NCBI GenBank assembly: GCA_027579435.1
Contig: JANBPK010001505.1
Coordinates: forward strand, 1 to 53,526
DNA: 53,526 nucleotides
Direction: 5' to 3'
Source: Candolleomyces eurysporus
Taxonomy: Eukaryota; Basidiomycota; Agaricomycetes; Agaricales; Psathyrellaceae
Positions 1-11,322 of the stretch are shown here, in pieces. Each line of letters begins with the position of its first letter. The first letter of the stretch is position 1. The notes under the pieces were generated by a model. It did not search any database. It saw only the letters and a list, made by a program, of their open reading frames with translations, and was not told where the DNA came from. Both the position numbers and the translations under genes were made by a program.

Positions 1-494
1 TCAACCCCGAGCCTCTGGAAACTACCCGGAACATGGAAAGTATGTGTACATCCACAGTCCCAAGCCATTCATTTAGCTGATGTCATCCTCAGACAGTTAC
101 GGAGACCTGGGGTTGATTCAACTGAATTTCTTTTGAATGAAAACATTGGCCAAGGAAATGCTCGCCAGGAGCGATGTCAAATGGCGAGTAGAACGCCAAC
201 AATTCGGTGACCATATCTCCAGCCGCAGGCGACATCTGGTCGATTTGTGTGCGCAATGGAATGTTCCCATCGGTGTTTTCGAGAGACCGGTCATCTCAAG
301 CCTCTGGAGACGACTCGGAGCATCGAATGTTTGACAACAGTAGACTGAAGTGACCCATTGTGTGACAAAATGTGGATCCACGTTCTTTTGATTCGCACTA
401 TATAAGGCGTCTGAGAGAGAGGGACAAGCCTACAACCCTCCGACACCAAATCAAAGTCGCTTCCCTGCCCAGTCCTCCTAGCCTTACCTTTCCA

Positions 495-1079
495 ATGCTC
501 GATTTTGATCATACCTGGTACAACAACCTTCCCACCATCGAGGGAGCCAGCGAGGCGTTCACTGACCGACCCCAGTGGCTCAAGAAAATCGCCCCCCTGA
601 TGGACCGAGAAGAATACAAAGCCTACGCTATAACCCTCGTCCATCAACATGTTAAGTTGGAGCAAGGCGAACGGATGGTTGCCACAGGCCTAATCACTCA
701 GCCAGAAAGCGTCCCCGACAAAGAGCATCCCAACGTTATATCCAGCGCCTGGACTGCAGAGGGAAAGCCATTCGAGTGGCTGAGGGTGGCGACACCCGAG
801 GACCTCTTGCCTCCTCCGCCCGCCAAGTTGATCGAAGATTTAGGGGCGATATTGGCGGAAGACCCCGCTATCCGCCGAGTCTTAGGGCTGGCGTTGAGAC
901 CTGGACACCTCCCCGAGGAATATGTCTGGTGGGAGAGCATTGATCATACTCTTCGACGCCACGTTCTTTCGGAGAAGGAAAGGTCAAAGCTTTCGCCGTT
1001 GCACTATGAAACTTCCTGGATCCCCAGCACCACAGAGACAGACATTGTTATGACTTGCTGTGTTAACTGCAATCATTAG
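495..1079 (+). CDS. Conserved Agaricomycete protein of unknown function, left copy
   Basis: A 194-residue intronless protein. The in-frame codon at 372 is rejected as start because a TATA box (CTATATAAGG, 398-407) lies between it and the ATG at 495, placing transcription initiation near 430. It has no signal peptide or membrane segment. It shows an N-terminal NLPTIEGA motif, then LVHQH and GERMVATG (about residues 55-75), a Pro-rich PPPPAK stretch, and a Cys-rich end (TCCVNC). From memory this resembles a widespread Agaricomycete family with an 'EGA...WL...LxHxH...GExMVA' signature and no assigned function; that match is recalled, not searched. A nearly identical copy sits in inverted orientation at 52905-53488, so the gene moved or duplicated with the repeat arm. 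Confidence 0.75.
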   Translation: MLDFDHTWYNNLPTIEGASEAFTDRPQWLKKIAPLMDREEYKAYAITLVHQHVKLEQGERMVATGLITQPESVPDKEHPNVISSAWTAEGKPFEWLRVATPEDLLPPPPAKLIEDLGAILAEDPAIRRVLGLALRPGHLPEEYVWWESIDHTLRRHVLSEKERSKLSPLHYETSWIPSTTETDIVMTCCVNCNH

Positions 1080-1309
1080 GGAGTATCGGGAACGCTTCGT
1101 AGTTCACCTCGTTTGTATCTGCCTCCAAAGTGTTGGTTCCGCATAGCGAAGACACCTGTTTCATACCGTACTCATTTTTGTATCTCGGTGCTACCAACAT
1201 ACTTTCTTTACGATTCGAAAGCGAGCCGGCCATCATTAAAGTACGGAGGCTCAGGCGAACATCCAATCACTGATCACTTCAAACGAGGACAAAAAGAGTA
1301 ATAAGAGTA

Positions 1310-1378
1310 TTATCGCAGACAGCCGAACATAAACATACTCACAACAAATACAACAACGACAACCTGTAGCGCTTTCAT
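1310..1378 (-). CDS. Possible 22-residue hydrophobic peptide, left copy
   Basis: A tiny frame starting MKALQ, continuing with a run of valines and ending GCLR. The copy in the other arm (52606-52674) differs at one residue (Met versus Ile). It lies just downstream of the small frame at 1385-1654 on the same strand. It could be a secreted or membrane micropeptide, a 3' exon of the neighbouring frame, or chance. Its C-terminus is not a CaaX box, so it is not a typical mating pheromone precursor. Confidence 0.2.
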   Translation of the reverse strand: MKALQVVVVVFVVSMFMFGCLR

Positions 1379-1384
1379 CTTACT

Positions 1385-1654
1385 TCAGCTTTCATGCCGC
1401 GCATAATCTCTTCCTTGGGTTCCAGGAATTGGTGACATGATCGTGTTCTCCCGGTCTGGACCCGGGAAATCGGTCCGACTCATCAGTCGATCGAAGGGGA
1501 CGAGCTGCTGAACCGTCTTCGTGACTGGAATCCCAACTGGAAGAGTTGGCGTCGGATAAGTGGGAAAGATAGCCAGATCGATGGGAGATTTGTTCGAGAG
1601 GTTCAACGGAGCAAATTTCACGGTTCTACCTTTGACGAGCACTATGAACCCCAT
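1385..1654 (-). CDS. Small uncharacterised protein, left copy
   Basis: An 89-residue frame with N-terminal VLVKGRTVKFAPLNL, a central TYPTPTLP and C-terminal PGTQGRDY. No known family is recognised. It is convergent with the gene at 495-1079. The arm at 52335-52598 preserves the sequence except for a two-codon deletion and one extra A that shifts frame. A TATATA stretch lies only about 12 nt upstream of the Met codon (visible in the right arm at 52322-52328), too close for the first Met to be the usual start, so translation may begin at an internal Met or the frame may not be translated. Confidence 0.35.
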   Translation of the reverse strand: MGFIVLVKGRTVKFAPLNLSNKSPIDLAIFPTYPTPTLPVGIPVTKTVQQLVPFDRLMSRTDFPGPDRENTIMSPIPGTQGRDYARHES

Positions 1655-1890
1655 TCTGGTTATATTTCAACCTGTCACTTGCTTATCTTCAGATTTCAAC
1701 CTAGAGCAGGTTGAATCTAGGTATGTGGAGCAACCTATTTCTTAGGTTGATCACCAACATCCGTCAGCAACTTATTCTTGGTTGGATGTCAGTCGAAGAA
1801 TGCCGAGGTCGCTTGGGTTAAATCTAGGACGTATGGTGCATTGAATATCGTACAATAGATAGCCGACGGGTGTTTAGGTGCTAGTAGTTG

Positions 1891-2308
1891 CTATGTCATC
1901 ATCTTCCTGGCGGCAAGAATTACAGTATCTTGGGCAAGGCCCAACTGCTGCTGTACTTGCGTGTCGACAAAGGTGACAGCCCAGAGATGCTCGATTTGAC
2001 CATAAAGTGTCTCTAACTCGAACACTGATCTTCGTTTCTTCTGGCTGGCAAATTTGTCCACACACATTTCATACTTGGAGTCAGTTCCGTCTCGATGTGA
2101 TATAAACCTTGAAACTCACTCGAACAAATGTCGAATCACGCCGATCATCACCACGCCGACCCATCGAGGCAGAACGCATCGTGTTCCCTTCCTCTGATAC
2201 AACGCGCTTCACCTTACCCCATTCCGTGATCTTTGCATCCTTCAACATCTCCTTGACACGTGCGATAGCAAGCAATTTCCTCTTTTGCTTTCTACGTGGC
2301 AATTGCAT
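1891..2308 (-). CDS. Two-exon fragment of a family seen near fungal transposons
   Basis: Exon 1 (2308-2120) and exon 2 (2073-1891) join across a clean 46-nt GTGAGT...AG intron to give 123 residues. The exon junction falls inside the motif DRRDSTFVR-YEMCVDK, followed by VFELETLYGQIEHLWAVTF and a C-terminal VILAARK. From memory, the pattern 'DRRDaTxVRYExxVDxxA....fxlxTFfGqlxxI' recurs in Agaricomycete genomes in proteins that sit near transposons; I cannot verify this here. The N-terminus is basic (RRKQKRK) and an in-frame stop lies immediately upstream of the Met, so the product may be a 5'-truncated remnant. Downstream lies the inner edge of the left repeat arm. Confidence 0.5.
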
Positions 2309-3533
2309 GGGCTAACGCCGCCGGATCTGCCTCGGCCCCTGCCAAATGTATAGTATCAACCCGAGTGACAAGCGCAGATGCAATGAATGCAATCTGATTG
2401 GTTGGCGGGCGTGCTATCTTTGAAGGAGGAAGAAGACAAGAGCGACCTAACAATCAAGAAATCAGAAGAGAACACTAGGAAATGTGAGTGCAGCTGCATG
2501 CTGCATGCGAGAAACCCGTCAGCCGGGAACAAGTCAAGCGCAGAGACAGTTCCTCCGACACACCATATACAACTTTGTTTTGAGTTAGTTGGGCGCCATA
2601 AGGAAATCGTCGGCTGCAGATGGCAGGTTGGAGCTTCTCTCAATATCGTTCCATTGGAAATGCCCAGTAGCACCATACGGGCCTCATTGCTTGAATTCCT
2701 GAACCAATATGCAGTAAAGCGTGGACCGTGACAGGACAAGCTGACAGACCCAGAAAGAAGAGCTCTAAAGAGTGCAAATTCTGTCGTAGAACCAATGGGT
2801 TAGTGTGTATGGTATAGATGCTAAAAGTAAGCAATAATTAAGAAGTGCCGACTTTGTTCTTCACCCAAACTTGACGCTTGCTGAATGGTCTATATGAATG
2901 AGGTCTCTACCCCGAACAAGAGAGGGATTCGCACTTTGGACCGGTTTCGAGAAAGAGAACAGTGATGTCCAATACTGTCGGCTCATCATCGCAGACCACC
3001 TTGCCCTTTGTTGGCAGTGTAATCGAGGCTGACCTTCACCGACCGCGGCGTCGAGCGAGAGCTCCATGAGCCCACAGAGCAAACGGTCAGGGCGATAGGA
3101 TGGGTAGTATGGGTTGATAGCAGCTCATAGTGGAGTAAAATACATCCCTAGTAAGACTTTAGTATAAGCTACTCTTGATCAGTAGTGGAACGAAAGGGGA
3201 TCGATNCATCCTTCCAAATACGGAACGAAGCAAAATTCTGGAAACCGATGTGCGCCTTGCCAATCGAGTTGTACTTATTGATAGACGTTGCCATGCGCAG
3301 CATCCGCCTGCCACAGGTTCAGGACAACGTCACGTCGAGGGTAATAGAACATAACGAAGAGGAAGACGGAAGAACGCTCACTGATCAAATCTGCATTTCA
3401 GACTCGAGAAGAGACTGTGCTTTCTCATGTTACGTACTACGTACGTATGGAAACATGTGGAGGTACTCCCAAATGTTCGAATATGCTGCGGGCGCTACGC
3501 CTTTTATTTGGAACCCTCTTTCCGGCCATAGTC
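2309..3533. other. Intergenic, no recognised gene
   Basis: Open frames exist on both strands (for example 2387-2731 plus, 114 codons) but none shows a recognisable domain, a promoter or splice support. A single N sits at 3206. The right part is 3' flank of the first FunK1 gene. Confidence 0.5.
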
Positions 3534-6047
3534 TCAGCGCCTTCGACGATTTCGGCGACCAGGATTATCGGGCTGCGGCCCCTCGGTGGAATCCTGCATC
3601 TTCCTCTTCCTCTTCTTCGCCATCGACAACGAAGTATCAGCCTCGGACTTCTCCAGCTCCATGATAGCGCTGTCGAACAGGTGGAGGACAAGGTTGTAGT
3701 GCTCGAGAACCTTGGCTTCTGATAGGAGATTGTTGAGTCTCCGTTCAGCTACCTCGCGGTCAGAACAATCCCTAATCTTCGACTTGGCCCGGGCGATCTT
3801 CCTGGCAAATGTAAAGAACCGCTTGAGGAGGTGACGAGAGGCTTTGCTCCAATACGGAGAAATATCCTTCGTTGGATCTACTGGCCGGTTGGAAAGAAGG
3901 AACTTCTTCTTGAACTCGAAGTTTTTGTCGCACATGTCGTAGTCCTTCAACTCCCACCACTGGCGCATGATCTCGGGATACGGCTCTTGAGGCTTCAGCG
4001 GTCCGTCGCGATGGTGCATCAGAGCGGTGGTGACGTAGAAGCCGGCTTCGATGTCATCCAAGTAGTCGTGCTTCGGGCAAGCCTTATCATTGTCGGCAAT
4101 TGCGTTGCGCGTCAATGAAAGTGAGAAGAACATGCAATGACCCTAGTGAGTTGGGCAAGTTGGAAGTCTGTCGGTGCGAGGGATATCTGATGATGGAAAC
4201 TTACAACAGCTTGGGCCTGGGGGGCAATTGCAGGGATCGGCTTTGCGCAGTCGAGATCAATCAGTATCCCCCGTTTTCCGGGTGGAGCGCCAGGCTTTCC
4301 AAGTAGAATGTTGGTCCAGTCAATATCGCAGTGGACAGTGTCGCCTTCAAGATATAAATCTCGATGACCTGGAGAATACAAGATTGGGTGAACATCTGTG
4401 CCAAGAACCACTGAAGGTGGACGCTTACCTGCTATAGCATCACGAATAGCACACAAGAGCTGCTTCTCCGACTCGAAATAGCGGATATCACGGCCATACC
4501 GCTCCATTACAACACGAGAAAGGATCAGGTTCTGCGCCACGGAGATTTTCATCGAAGATTTCTTTCTGTCCTTAGGGGAGAAATACCTCGAAACCCCGAA
4601 ATCCTTGGTTTGGCGACGGTTGCCCTCATGCGAAACCATCTGGACAACACCGTTGATGTTCCGCGCCCTCTGAAGATTCTCGAATTCCGCTGGTGCTCCC
4701 TCCTCTCTCCAGCAGTCCTTGACAATGTATTCTTCTTTAGTCTCGGTATCCCAAACAGCCCAACATATCGTCCCGCGATTAGCCAGGCAATATTGCTTGA
4801 ATACGGGACGGACTGAGGCTAAATCGTATGTTTTTGTCACTTCGGTTTCGTCGTCCCTGATCGTCAGACTACCACTCGCCTTTCTACCCGTATCGTCGAG
4901 AGTCCATTGAACACTCGAGTCGAGTCCAAGAGCTTCTTCATCTAGGGAGCAAAGGCCGATGACGAGTCGGATGAACGGCTCGGGAGTATGGTGGTAGTTC
5001 GCGATATAACCGTGGTGGATGCCACTTCGGTCGGAATGGAAGAAATGTATCCTTTCTTCGGTGATAGAAAAGGTTCGAGCGAACTGTCGGTTAGGTTGTT
5101 GGATGAACATCTGCCTGTATTCGCTGGTTAGCTCCCTGCTTTGCCACCGGAATGAACAAGAGAAGCAAAAGTACACACCTCGCATAAACGGTATGTTTCT
5201 CCAGTTCCTCTTCAGCATCGTACTCGTCTTCGAGGACTACCTCAATGCATGTGGTAACGTTGGTAAATCCAACGGTGGAAGCACTTCGGTCATCTTTGCT
5301 GTGCTCTGGTAACTCAAAAGACGCGCCGTGAGCCTCAATGACGAGAGAGGGTGAAGAGTAGCCAGCCCCCTGGGGTAGGTACTTCTCCTCGTGGCGAAGC
5401 TTCGAATTTCCAGCCTTGACGAGCTTGCGACTTCCATCGCAGTCTCCAAGCTGTTCCATAATAGCTGCGATGGTCGTATAGACCCGTTCAACGAGCTCAG
5501 ATGCGTCCGTGACTGGGTGATCTAGAGCGAAAGGATTTATGGTAACCCAGTTCATCCCCTTCTTGCTGTACAGGTCCGAGCTCTGTATGAATTCGTCGAT
5601 GCACTGCTTCGTCACTAGCGACGAGTACAGCGATCTCTGAAAATCATACTTGCAGGTGAACTCGTTCCCCAAGTCTTCGACAACTCGCTCCTTCTGGACT
5701 TCGAGCATGGCTGGTGAAGCATCTCCTTGGCTGCTACAATCCGACTCCTCCTTGATCTGAGCTTCGATCCTGGTGGGGACGGTTTTCAGCGTCGATTCCA
5801 TGCTGACTCGAGCGGCGGGAGGCGGTGCGTTGGGCTTTGGCGGAAGATTCGGTAGCCTGGGATCGAGGAGTCGTTGTGGTTTGTCCTTGAGCGTGGCACG
5901 TATAGCGGTAGGGGCACCATGGACGTCTTCATTGGTCTGTTCAGATTCCGAGGTCAGACTCTGCGTATCGCCTTGAGTGGCTGGCGATGTAGTTTGGGTT
6001 CGTGGCCCATTCTGGTCACCATGATCGGCGGTGGTGGAGGTGGGCAT
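3534..6047 (-). CDS. FunK1 fungal-type protein kinase, copy 1
   Basis: Four exons (6047-5179, 5114-4429, 4368-4205, 4142-3534) encode 775 residues with intact frame. The ATG at 6047 is preferred because the longer frame begins with TTG. A disordered Ser/Pro/Thr-rich N-terminus (about 1-115) precedes a conserved N-terminal region. The FunK1 kinase domain follows: QMFIQQPNR, VKDCWREE (probable ATP-binding Lys), VVMERYG, then the catalytic loop. The loop reads HCDIDWTN (H531, C532, D533, N538) instead of HRD, and the metal-binding motif is IDLD (D556) instead of DFG, as is usual in this family. PYWSKASRHLL and a basic tail (KKRKRK, RRNRRRR) suggest nuclear localisation. FunK1 kinases are expanded in mushroom-forming fungi; substrates are unknown. 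A tandem paralog lies immediately upstream. Confidence 0.92.
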
Positions 6048-6150
6048 AGCGGCGATGGTGAAAAACGAGGGGGCAAGGTGGTGGCTGGTCAAGAACGTCC
6101 AAGCTGCGGTGTTTGAATTCTCGCATTATTCATCTGGTCTTTCTCTCTTG

Positions 6151-6256
6151 GGGACACAATGACGCGGAGGTTTTACTGAGTGCCAATTGTGGATGAAGCG
6201 GGTCCAAATTTGGTCGACAATGATGACGTCACGCGTCCTCACTATGTGATCGCGTC
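6151..6256 (-). promoter_or_regulatory. FunK1 promoter module, copy 1
   Basis: Upstream of the ATG at 6047, the coding strand reads GACGCGATCAC (6256-6246), then CCAAATTTGG, then TAAAACCTCCG...TTGTGTCCC (6175-6151). The same blocks in the same order occur upstream of the other FunK1 genes. No clear TATA box is seen here. Confidence 0.6.
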
Positions 6257-6736
6257 AATACAGCGGACCGAACCTGCGTCCTAATTAACACTGTTCAAGC
6301 ATTTATTGGAGGGCTCAAGAGGTATGAATCAACCTTGTAGTAAGCAACAGGAAAACGTGGTCGCTGGTTGCAAAGAAGAAAAAGACAGGCTCCGTGGCAT
6401 GGCAGGCAGTCATTAAAAATGCCTGGCACCCATTACCCTCAATCATCTGGGGAAAGATGTCATGGCTTCGGCTTGCGACCTTAGCAGCTACACAATTTTT
6501 CCTCTACTTTTAGCCGCAAAATATACTTTCCTACGTCTCCAGTTCAGGATTATGCTAACGGAGTAGTTCTACCTTTCAATTTTCCGCTGGGCAGACAAGG
6601 ATAAAAACCAGCTAATACATGCTGCAAAGTTCATTAACGCTGATATAAAAGTTAGAAGTATTCGTATTTGGGGAAGCACATTGCACCAAAAGAAGATTTG
6701 TGCATATGATCACATCCTATGACAGGCCTCTTCATA

Positions 6737-9136
6737 TCAAGCTCTCCTTCGACGAGTACGACGGCTTGCTTGAGGCCCCTGTCCCAATTCCTCCACTGGT
6801 TCCTCTTCAGCCTTTCTCTTCGTTCCGGAATTCGAAGCGTCCAACTCCCGAATAGCCTCATCGAAAAGGTAGAGGACATGGCTATAATGCTGACGGGCCC
6901 TCGACAACAATTTTCGTCGCTTCTTCCCCGCTTTCTCGCCATCCTCACACCACCTAATTTTCTCCTTCTCTCTTGCCACCTTCCTCGTGAACATATAAAA
7001 TCGCTTGAGAAGGTGACGAGAGGCCTTGCTCCAGTATGGAGCAATGTACTCTGTTGGGTCCATCGCAGGTCTAGACAGAACGAACTTTGTCTGCTTGAAC
7101 TCCAAGTTGCTTTCGTAACCGCCCACCGCTGATCGGTACCACTCCCGCACCCACCCAGGGGTAGGACGCGGGTTTGGACGCTTCTTTGGACCTTCATCCT
7201 CACACATGATCTTGGTGGTGGTATAGAATGACGACTCGAGGTCGTCGAGGTAGTCGTGGGGGAGGACTCGGCATCGAGTCTTGTAGGACGTCCCGTTTGC
7301 GAGGAGTGAGAGGGAAAAATTCAAAGCATGTCCCTAGAAGAATTATAAGCCATGGTAAGAGTCAGACGAGCAATCGGGCTTACGTACCACTATGTTCTCT
7401 TCAGAAATGTCACGGATAGGTCTTGCCAAGTCCAGGTCGATAAGTATGCCACGATTCCCAACTTCAGCACCAGGTTTTCCAAGTACCACATTCAAGCTTG
7501 CGAAATCACAGTGTAGGATTTCACCGACGAGATAGAGCTGCATGTGACCTAATAACGCGTCAGTTTCAAGAGAGCCAAGGATAGTGCAATCCATATGTTC
7601 TTACCTCCTATAGCATCCCGAAGCGCACACAACGTGTCCTTCTCCGACATAAATTGACCCACACGACGGCCATATCGCTCCATCACAATACGCGACTGGA
7701 TGAGGTTCTGCGGCATGACCCCACTCACATCTGTACCAGCACGTTTCCCAGGAGGGAGGTAGCGCGAAACGCCAAAGTCCTTTGTCTGTGCACGATCATC
7801 TTCGTATCCGATCATCTGGACAACTCCTGGAAGATGTTTTGCCGCCTTGAGGTTCTCATATTCAGGTTTGCAGCTCTCTTCCCTCCAACAGTCTTTAACG
7901 AGAAACTCTTNCCCCCGTCTCGGGATTCCGAACGTCCCAACAGACTGTCCCTCGGCCAAAGATGAAGTACGGCTGGAATATAGGCTGAAGGGAAGCCAAG
8001 TCGTATGTCTTCGTGATGTTGCTTTCGTCGTCCGTGGTCGTCAGAGTGCCGCTGACTTTTCTTCCCATAAAGTCGACGCTCCATTGAAGACTCGTGTCGA
8101 ATCCGAGAACCTCTTCGTCGAGAGAGGTGAGACCGAGAATGAGTCGGATGAAGTCGTAGGGATTCGTGTCTTCCCAATCGATGAAAACCTCGTCGTGGAA
8201 CCCACTCCGGTCGAAATGGAAGAAACGAACAGTGTGTTCCGTAACGCTGAGCGTTCGAACGAAGCGCCTGTTCGGTTGCTGGATGAAGATTTGTCTGTAT
8301 AACAAATAGGAATATCACAATCGAGTCGAAGAGAAGAAGGGTACAAAAACATTGTACCTCGCATACACCGCTTGTAGTTGACTAGTTTCTTCTGGAGTGA
8401 GTCGATGCGCAAGCATTCTAACTGTGATACAAGTTGTGATAGTCGCAAACCCGATCTCGGCCTCAGGTTCTAAAGTCGCTGCGAGCCCCGTACGCTTCGG
8501 TGGAAGTCCGAACGACGGTCCTTGAGCTTCAATGATGAGGGAAGGGGATGAATAGTCATTGTTCATCAGCCCACGCCGTTGGTCTTCATGGTATAGCTTC
8601 GTATCAGCCGCCTTTCGTACTCGGCGACTGGCGCCATCACGGTTGGATAAGCCCCACTCCTTTATCACTGCATCGATGATTTTGAACACCATGTCAGTGA
8701 GATCAACCCCATCTTTGAGCCGGGTGGTTTTTTCAAACCCAACCCAGCACCCGCTCTCCTGGTCCCAGAGCGTCGGCGTTTTCGTTAAGAAACTGTCTAT
8801 GCGCTTGTCAGTTGCCAGAGAGGCGTACAAGGACAATTCATTGTGGCAGGGAAAGTGATGCGTCCAAACTTGGGCAGCAACCTGCTGCTTCTGCCATGCG
8901 AGCATCGCTTGAACAGCAGCTGGGGAAGGGTTCGCGTTGCCGGCGTCGCCAGTTGTGAGCTGCTTCTTGTCCTGAAGAACGGGACGGGCATCCGAAGGTG
9001 GGTTGGAGACAGCGTTAATCTTCGCTTGAACGGGAACAACTTGGGCATTCCGCCCTTTGTTTGGAGTAGCAAGCAATGCAGTCAGGCCAGGTGGTACGTT
9101 CTCGTCGTTATCGTCGGCGAGAGCACGATTAAGCAT
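6737..9136 (-). CDS. FunK1 fungal-type protein kinase, copy 2
   Basis: Four exons (9136-8358, 8294-7605, 7548-7388, 7333-6737) at the same positions and phases as copy 1. The single N at 7911 shifts frame; if it is dropped, exon phases close exactly and give 741 residues. Landmarks: YSSPSLIIEAQGPSF, QIFIQQPNRR, VKDCWREE, RIVMERYG, catalytic loop HCDFASLN (H502, C503, D504, N509) with Cys replacing the HRD Arg, ILIDLDLA (D527), PYWSKASRHLL and basic tails (TKRK, RRTRRRR). The 3' end lies about 0.7 kb from the start of copy 1 on the same strand, so the two are a head-to-tail tandem pair, strongly diverged outside the motifs. Probably nuclear by its basic tail; substrate unknown. Confidence 0.92.
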
Positions 9137-9225
9137 GATAGAAAGAAATTGAATGCAAAAAGTGAGAGAATGAGTGGTGGTGGCCTGTGGTAAGACGAGA
9201 GAAGTGTTGGTTTGTGAATTGTTTG

Positions 9226-9306
9226 GAGGACAATGACAAAACCGAGCGGAGTTGAAGTTGTGGGCTCGCGAATTTGGTCGTGAATTCTGGATCCCGTGAC
9301 CGCGTC
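9226..9306 (-). promoter_or_regulatory. FunK1 promoter module, copy 2
   Basis: The coding strand reads GACGCGGTCACGGGA (9306-9292), then GACCAAATT, then a weaker third block with GTCATTGTCC (about 9244-9226). The 14-base core GACGCGGTCACGGG is identical, in the same orientation, to that upstream of FunK1 copy 4. A CTATATACAG stretch lies farther upstream near 9340. Confidence 0.6.
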
Positions 9307-10730
9307 GCGGGTGTAATATATGCTCGTTCCCTCTACTGTATATAGAGAGGCAGTTGAGGGACACAGATTCAAGAAGTGTGCGGAGGGGGATCCAGGGCTC
9401 CTACAGGCGCGCGACACAGCAAACAGAGGATGGCGTTCAAGCTTAATCAGTATATCACGGATCCTGTTAAGGTAGGCCTCGATCACGGTTGGACGTCCCA
9501 AAGAGCGTATCATAATACGAGCAATCTTCTGAGCGCGACAGGGATGAGGGCATCGATATTCAGCTGCCCAATGAATGTAGTTGTATTATAAAAGCCAACT
9601 TTGCTGTTCTCATAGACCTACAGCAAAAAGGAAAACCAGTCAATTACAATCGATAAGCATCACGCGTCACTCAGGACTGACAGAACAGTCAGAACTCACA
9701 TAATCTCCGTGACGAACCTTTTCCAGCTATGAATAGCCAGTGATGCAACCAGGACTCTCGGTCTCATGAGCACCGCCCTCCGTAGCAACAAGACATCAAG
9801 GCCAGCGAAAGCAAAGATGGAACCAGTCGGTCAACCGGGAAGAGAGTCCGGAATATGGACGAGATAATCTTTCGAGAGACGAGTCAATCACTTCACATGA
9901 CGGGACGACCAGGGCAAGGGGATTCGGAAAGGCGGGAGGGAAGTCACGAGTTCCAAATGAGCTGGGAGAATCAAGATCAATTGACCTTGGGTAAGAGTAC
10001 TGAGTGAGTTCGCTTACATAGGTTAGTGACGGCAAAAAAATTTGAGAGGGGAAGGAGAGAAAGATAGCAGCGGAAGGGGAGAAGGTGGCGACAGTAAGGG
10101 AGAGATAGGAAGTAACACTCATTCGTCAGGCGCCCAATGTTCCTCGAGGTGGCGTGATGATGGCGTGGTCAATCAAAAGGGGATGAGTAATGTTTCAAAA
10201 CGACGTAACGAGGAAAGGGGAGGAAATAGTGGTTACGGAAGAACGTGAAAGAGAGAACGGCGGAAAGGGAGAATTTGAAGGCGTTCCCAGACCCAGTACC
10301 CTGATCGAGCATCAGAGACGGGATCAGGAGAGTTTGCGGCAGGGGGTGAAAGGGTAAAAGAGAGAGACAAACGAAGAATGGAAATTAACGCGCCCAATCA
10401 TTGGGGTCGCCTCCCGCTTAATGTCAAGACCATGCCAAGATCATGCCAAGACCGCAGGAAACCCAGAAGCTCTCGGAGGCATACATGTCGGCGGTGAAAC
10501 CACTCCTGGGATCTCGAGGACGTCAACGATGGCTAAGTTTGTAATACTGGTATCACAGGAGGTAGTTGGAGCAGTGACGAACCCTGCCCACTAGTGCACG
10601 ATAGAGAGCAAAGAGCATCGCTAGAGCTATTTTTGTATTTTTTTATCTAGACATTATTTATTTTCAGCCGCCTCCTGACGCTCGGCTCGGGACGCATCAG
10701 TCCAGAAAGGGACGAGGAATATCCCCAACA
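9307..10730. other. Intergenic, no recognised gene
   Basis: Short frames only. The right part is purine-rich on the plus strand (about 10030-10380), and an AT-rich tract (about 10630-10670) precedes the promoter of the next gene. Confidence 0.5.
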
Positions 10731-10740
10731 TTTATAAAAA
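10731..10740 (+). promoter_or_regulatory. TATA box of secreted protein gene 1
   Basis: TTTATAAAAA about 65 nt upstream of the ATG at 10801. Equivalent TTTATAGR boxes precede the two paralogs (21163-21170 and 25106-25113). Confidence 0.6.
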
Positions 10741-10800
10741 GGCGTTATTCAATTGNAAAGGTCGACGGTGCACCAACAGCCCGCAACGTCTCTGCCTGCC

Positions 10801-11322
10801 ATGCAGCCTACTGGCCTCCTCGCAGTTTTGGGTGCCCTTGCGGCCTTCGCCACCCAGGCGAGCGCAACTCCCATTTCTCCAGCTTTAGTTCCCCGCGCTT
10901 CTCCCCAGCCATGCGCGCAGAGATACGTTTGCCCAGAGCCCAAGCCCTTTCCCGGCGTTGCAGACACTGGTGACGACCCTGGCCCAACCCGCTTCAAGTG
11001 TCGTATTGGTACGAGTGTTAGCGATCCAAATTTCGCGTTCTGTATATACGAGAAGGTCCGTCACCGTCCATTTTGTTGTTCGCACTTACCCCATATTCGC
11101 GACTGCTAACGCGTACCGACGCAGGAAACGGGGGCTTTAGTTGGTGCTACGCCCAGTGGCGTCCAGGCACTCTGTTGGGAGACGGGGATGCCTAATCCCC
11201 AATGCTCCAATCCCTCGAGACGCGCACTCCCAGTCCGTCGCCGAAGTGCGGAGCCCCAGCAGCTCGCGTCGCCTGTCTTGATGGAGCGATTTGCCAACCC
11301 CAAGAAGCGGGAAATCCCATGA
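10801..11322 (+). CDS. Small secreted cysteine-rich protein 1
   Basis: Exon 1 (10801-11055) and exon 2 (11125-11322) join over a 69-nt GT-AG intron with a CTAAC branch site, giving 149 residues. An N-terminal signal peptide (MQPTGLLAVLGALAAFATQA) is followed by a Pro-rich linker and six cysteines in the mature part (QPC, YVC, FKC, AFC, LCWE, PQC), consistent with three disulphides. The motif DTGDDPGPTRFKC is shared with both paralogs. After the last Cys comes a dibasic SRRALPVRR segment and a Met/Glu/Arg-rich tail, which could be Kex2 processing sites. No family is recognised. It is the most diverged of three copies and lies outside the tandem duplication. It is probably an extracellular effector-like or structural peptide, by inference only. 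Confidence 0.8.

Larger units (their letters stand above)
458..1672 (+). repeat. Left arm of a ~1.2 kb inverted repeat
   Basis: This block reappears, reverse-complemented, at the right end of the window (52318-53526). Coordinates of matching bases sum to about 53984-53990 along the whole length, so only a few small indels separate the arms. Similarity stops at about 1672, just past a shared GGTTATAT...TCAACCTG stretch. Its other limit is unknown because the right copy runs off the window. The arm carries two convergent reading frames (495-1079 plus, 1385-1654 minus) and a tiny hydrophobic frame (1310-1378 minus). No transposase is seen. Confidence 0.9.

Noticed and set aside
372..494. Upstream in-frame start (372) for the left-arm gene
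   Set aside because: A TATA box lies at 398-407, so transcription should begin after it; the right arm also starts similarity at the ATG equivalent to 495.
1310..1378. Mating pheromone precursor
   Set aside because: The C-terminus (GCLR) has only two residues after Cys, so it is not a CaaX box, and no receptor gene is nearby.
458..1672. LTR of a retrotransposon
   Set aside because: The arms are inverted relative to each other, carry conserved frames, and no gag-pol is found between them.
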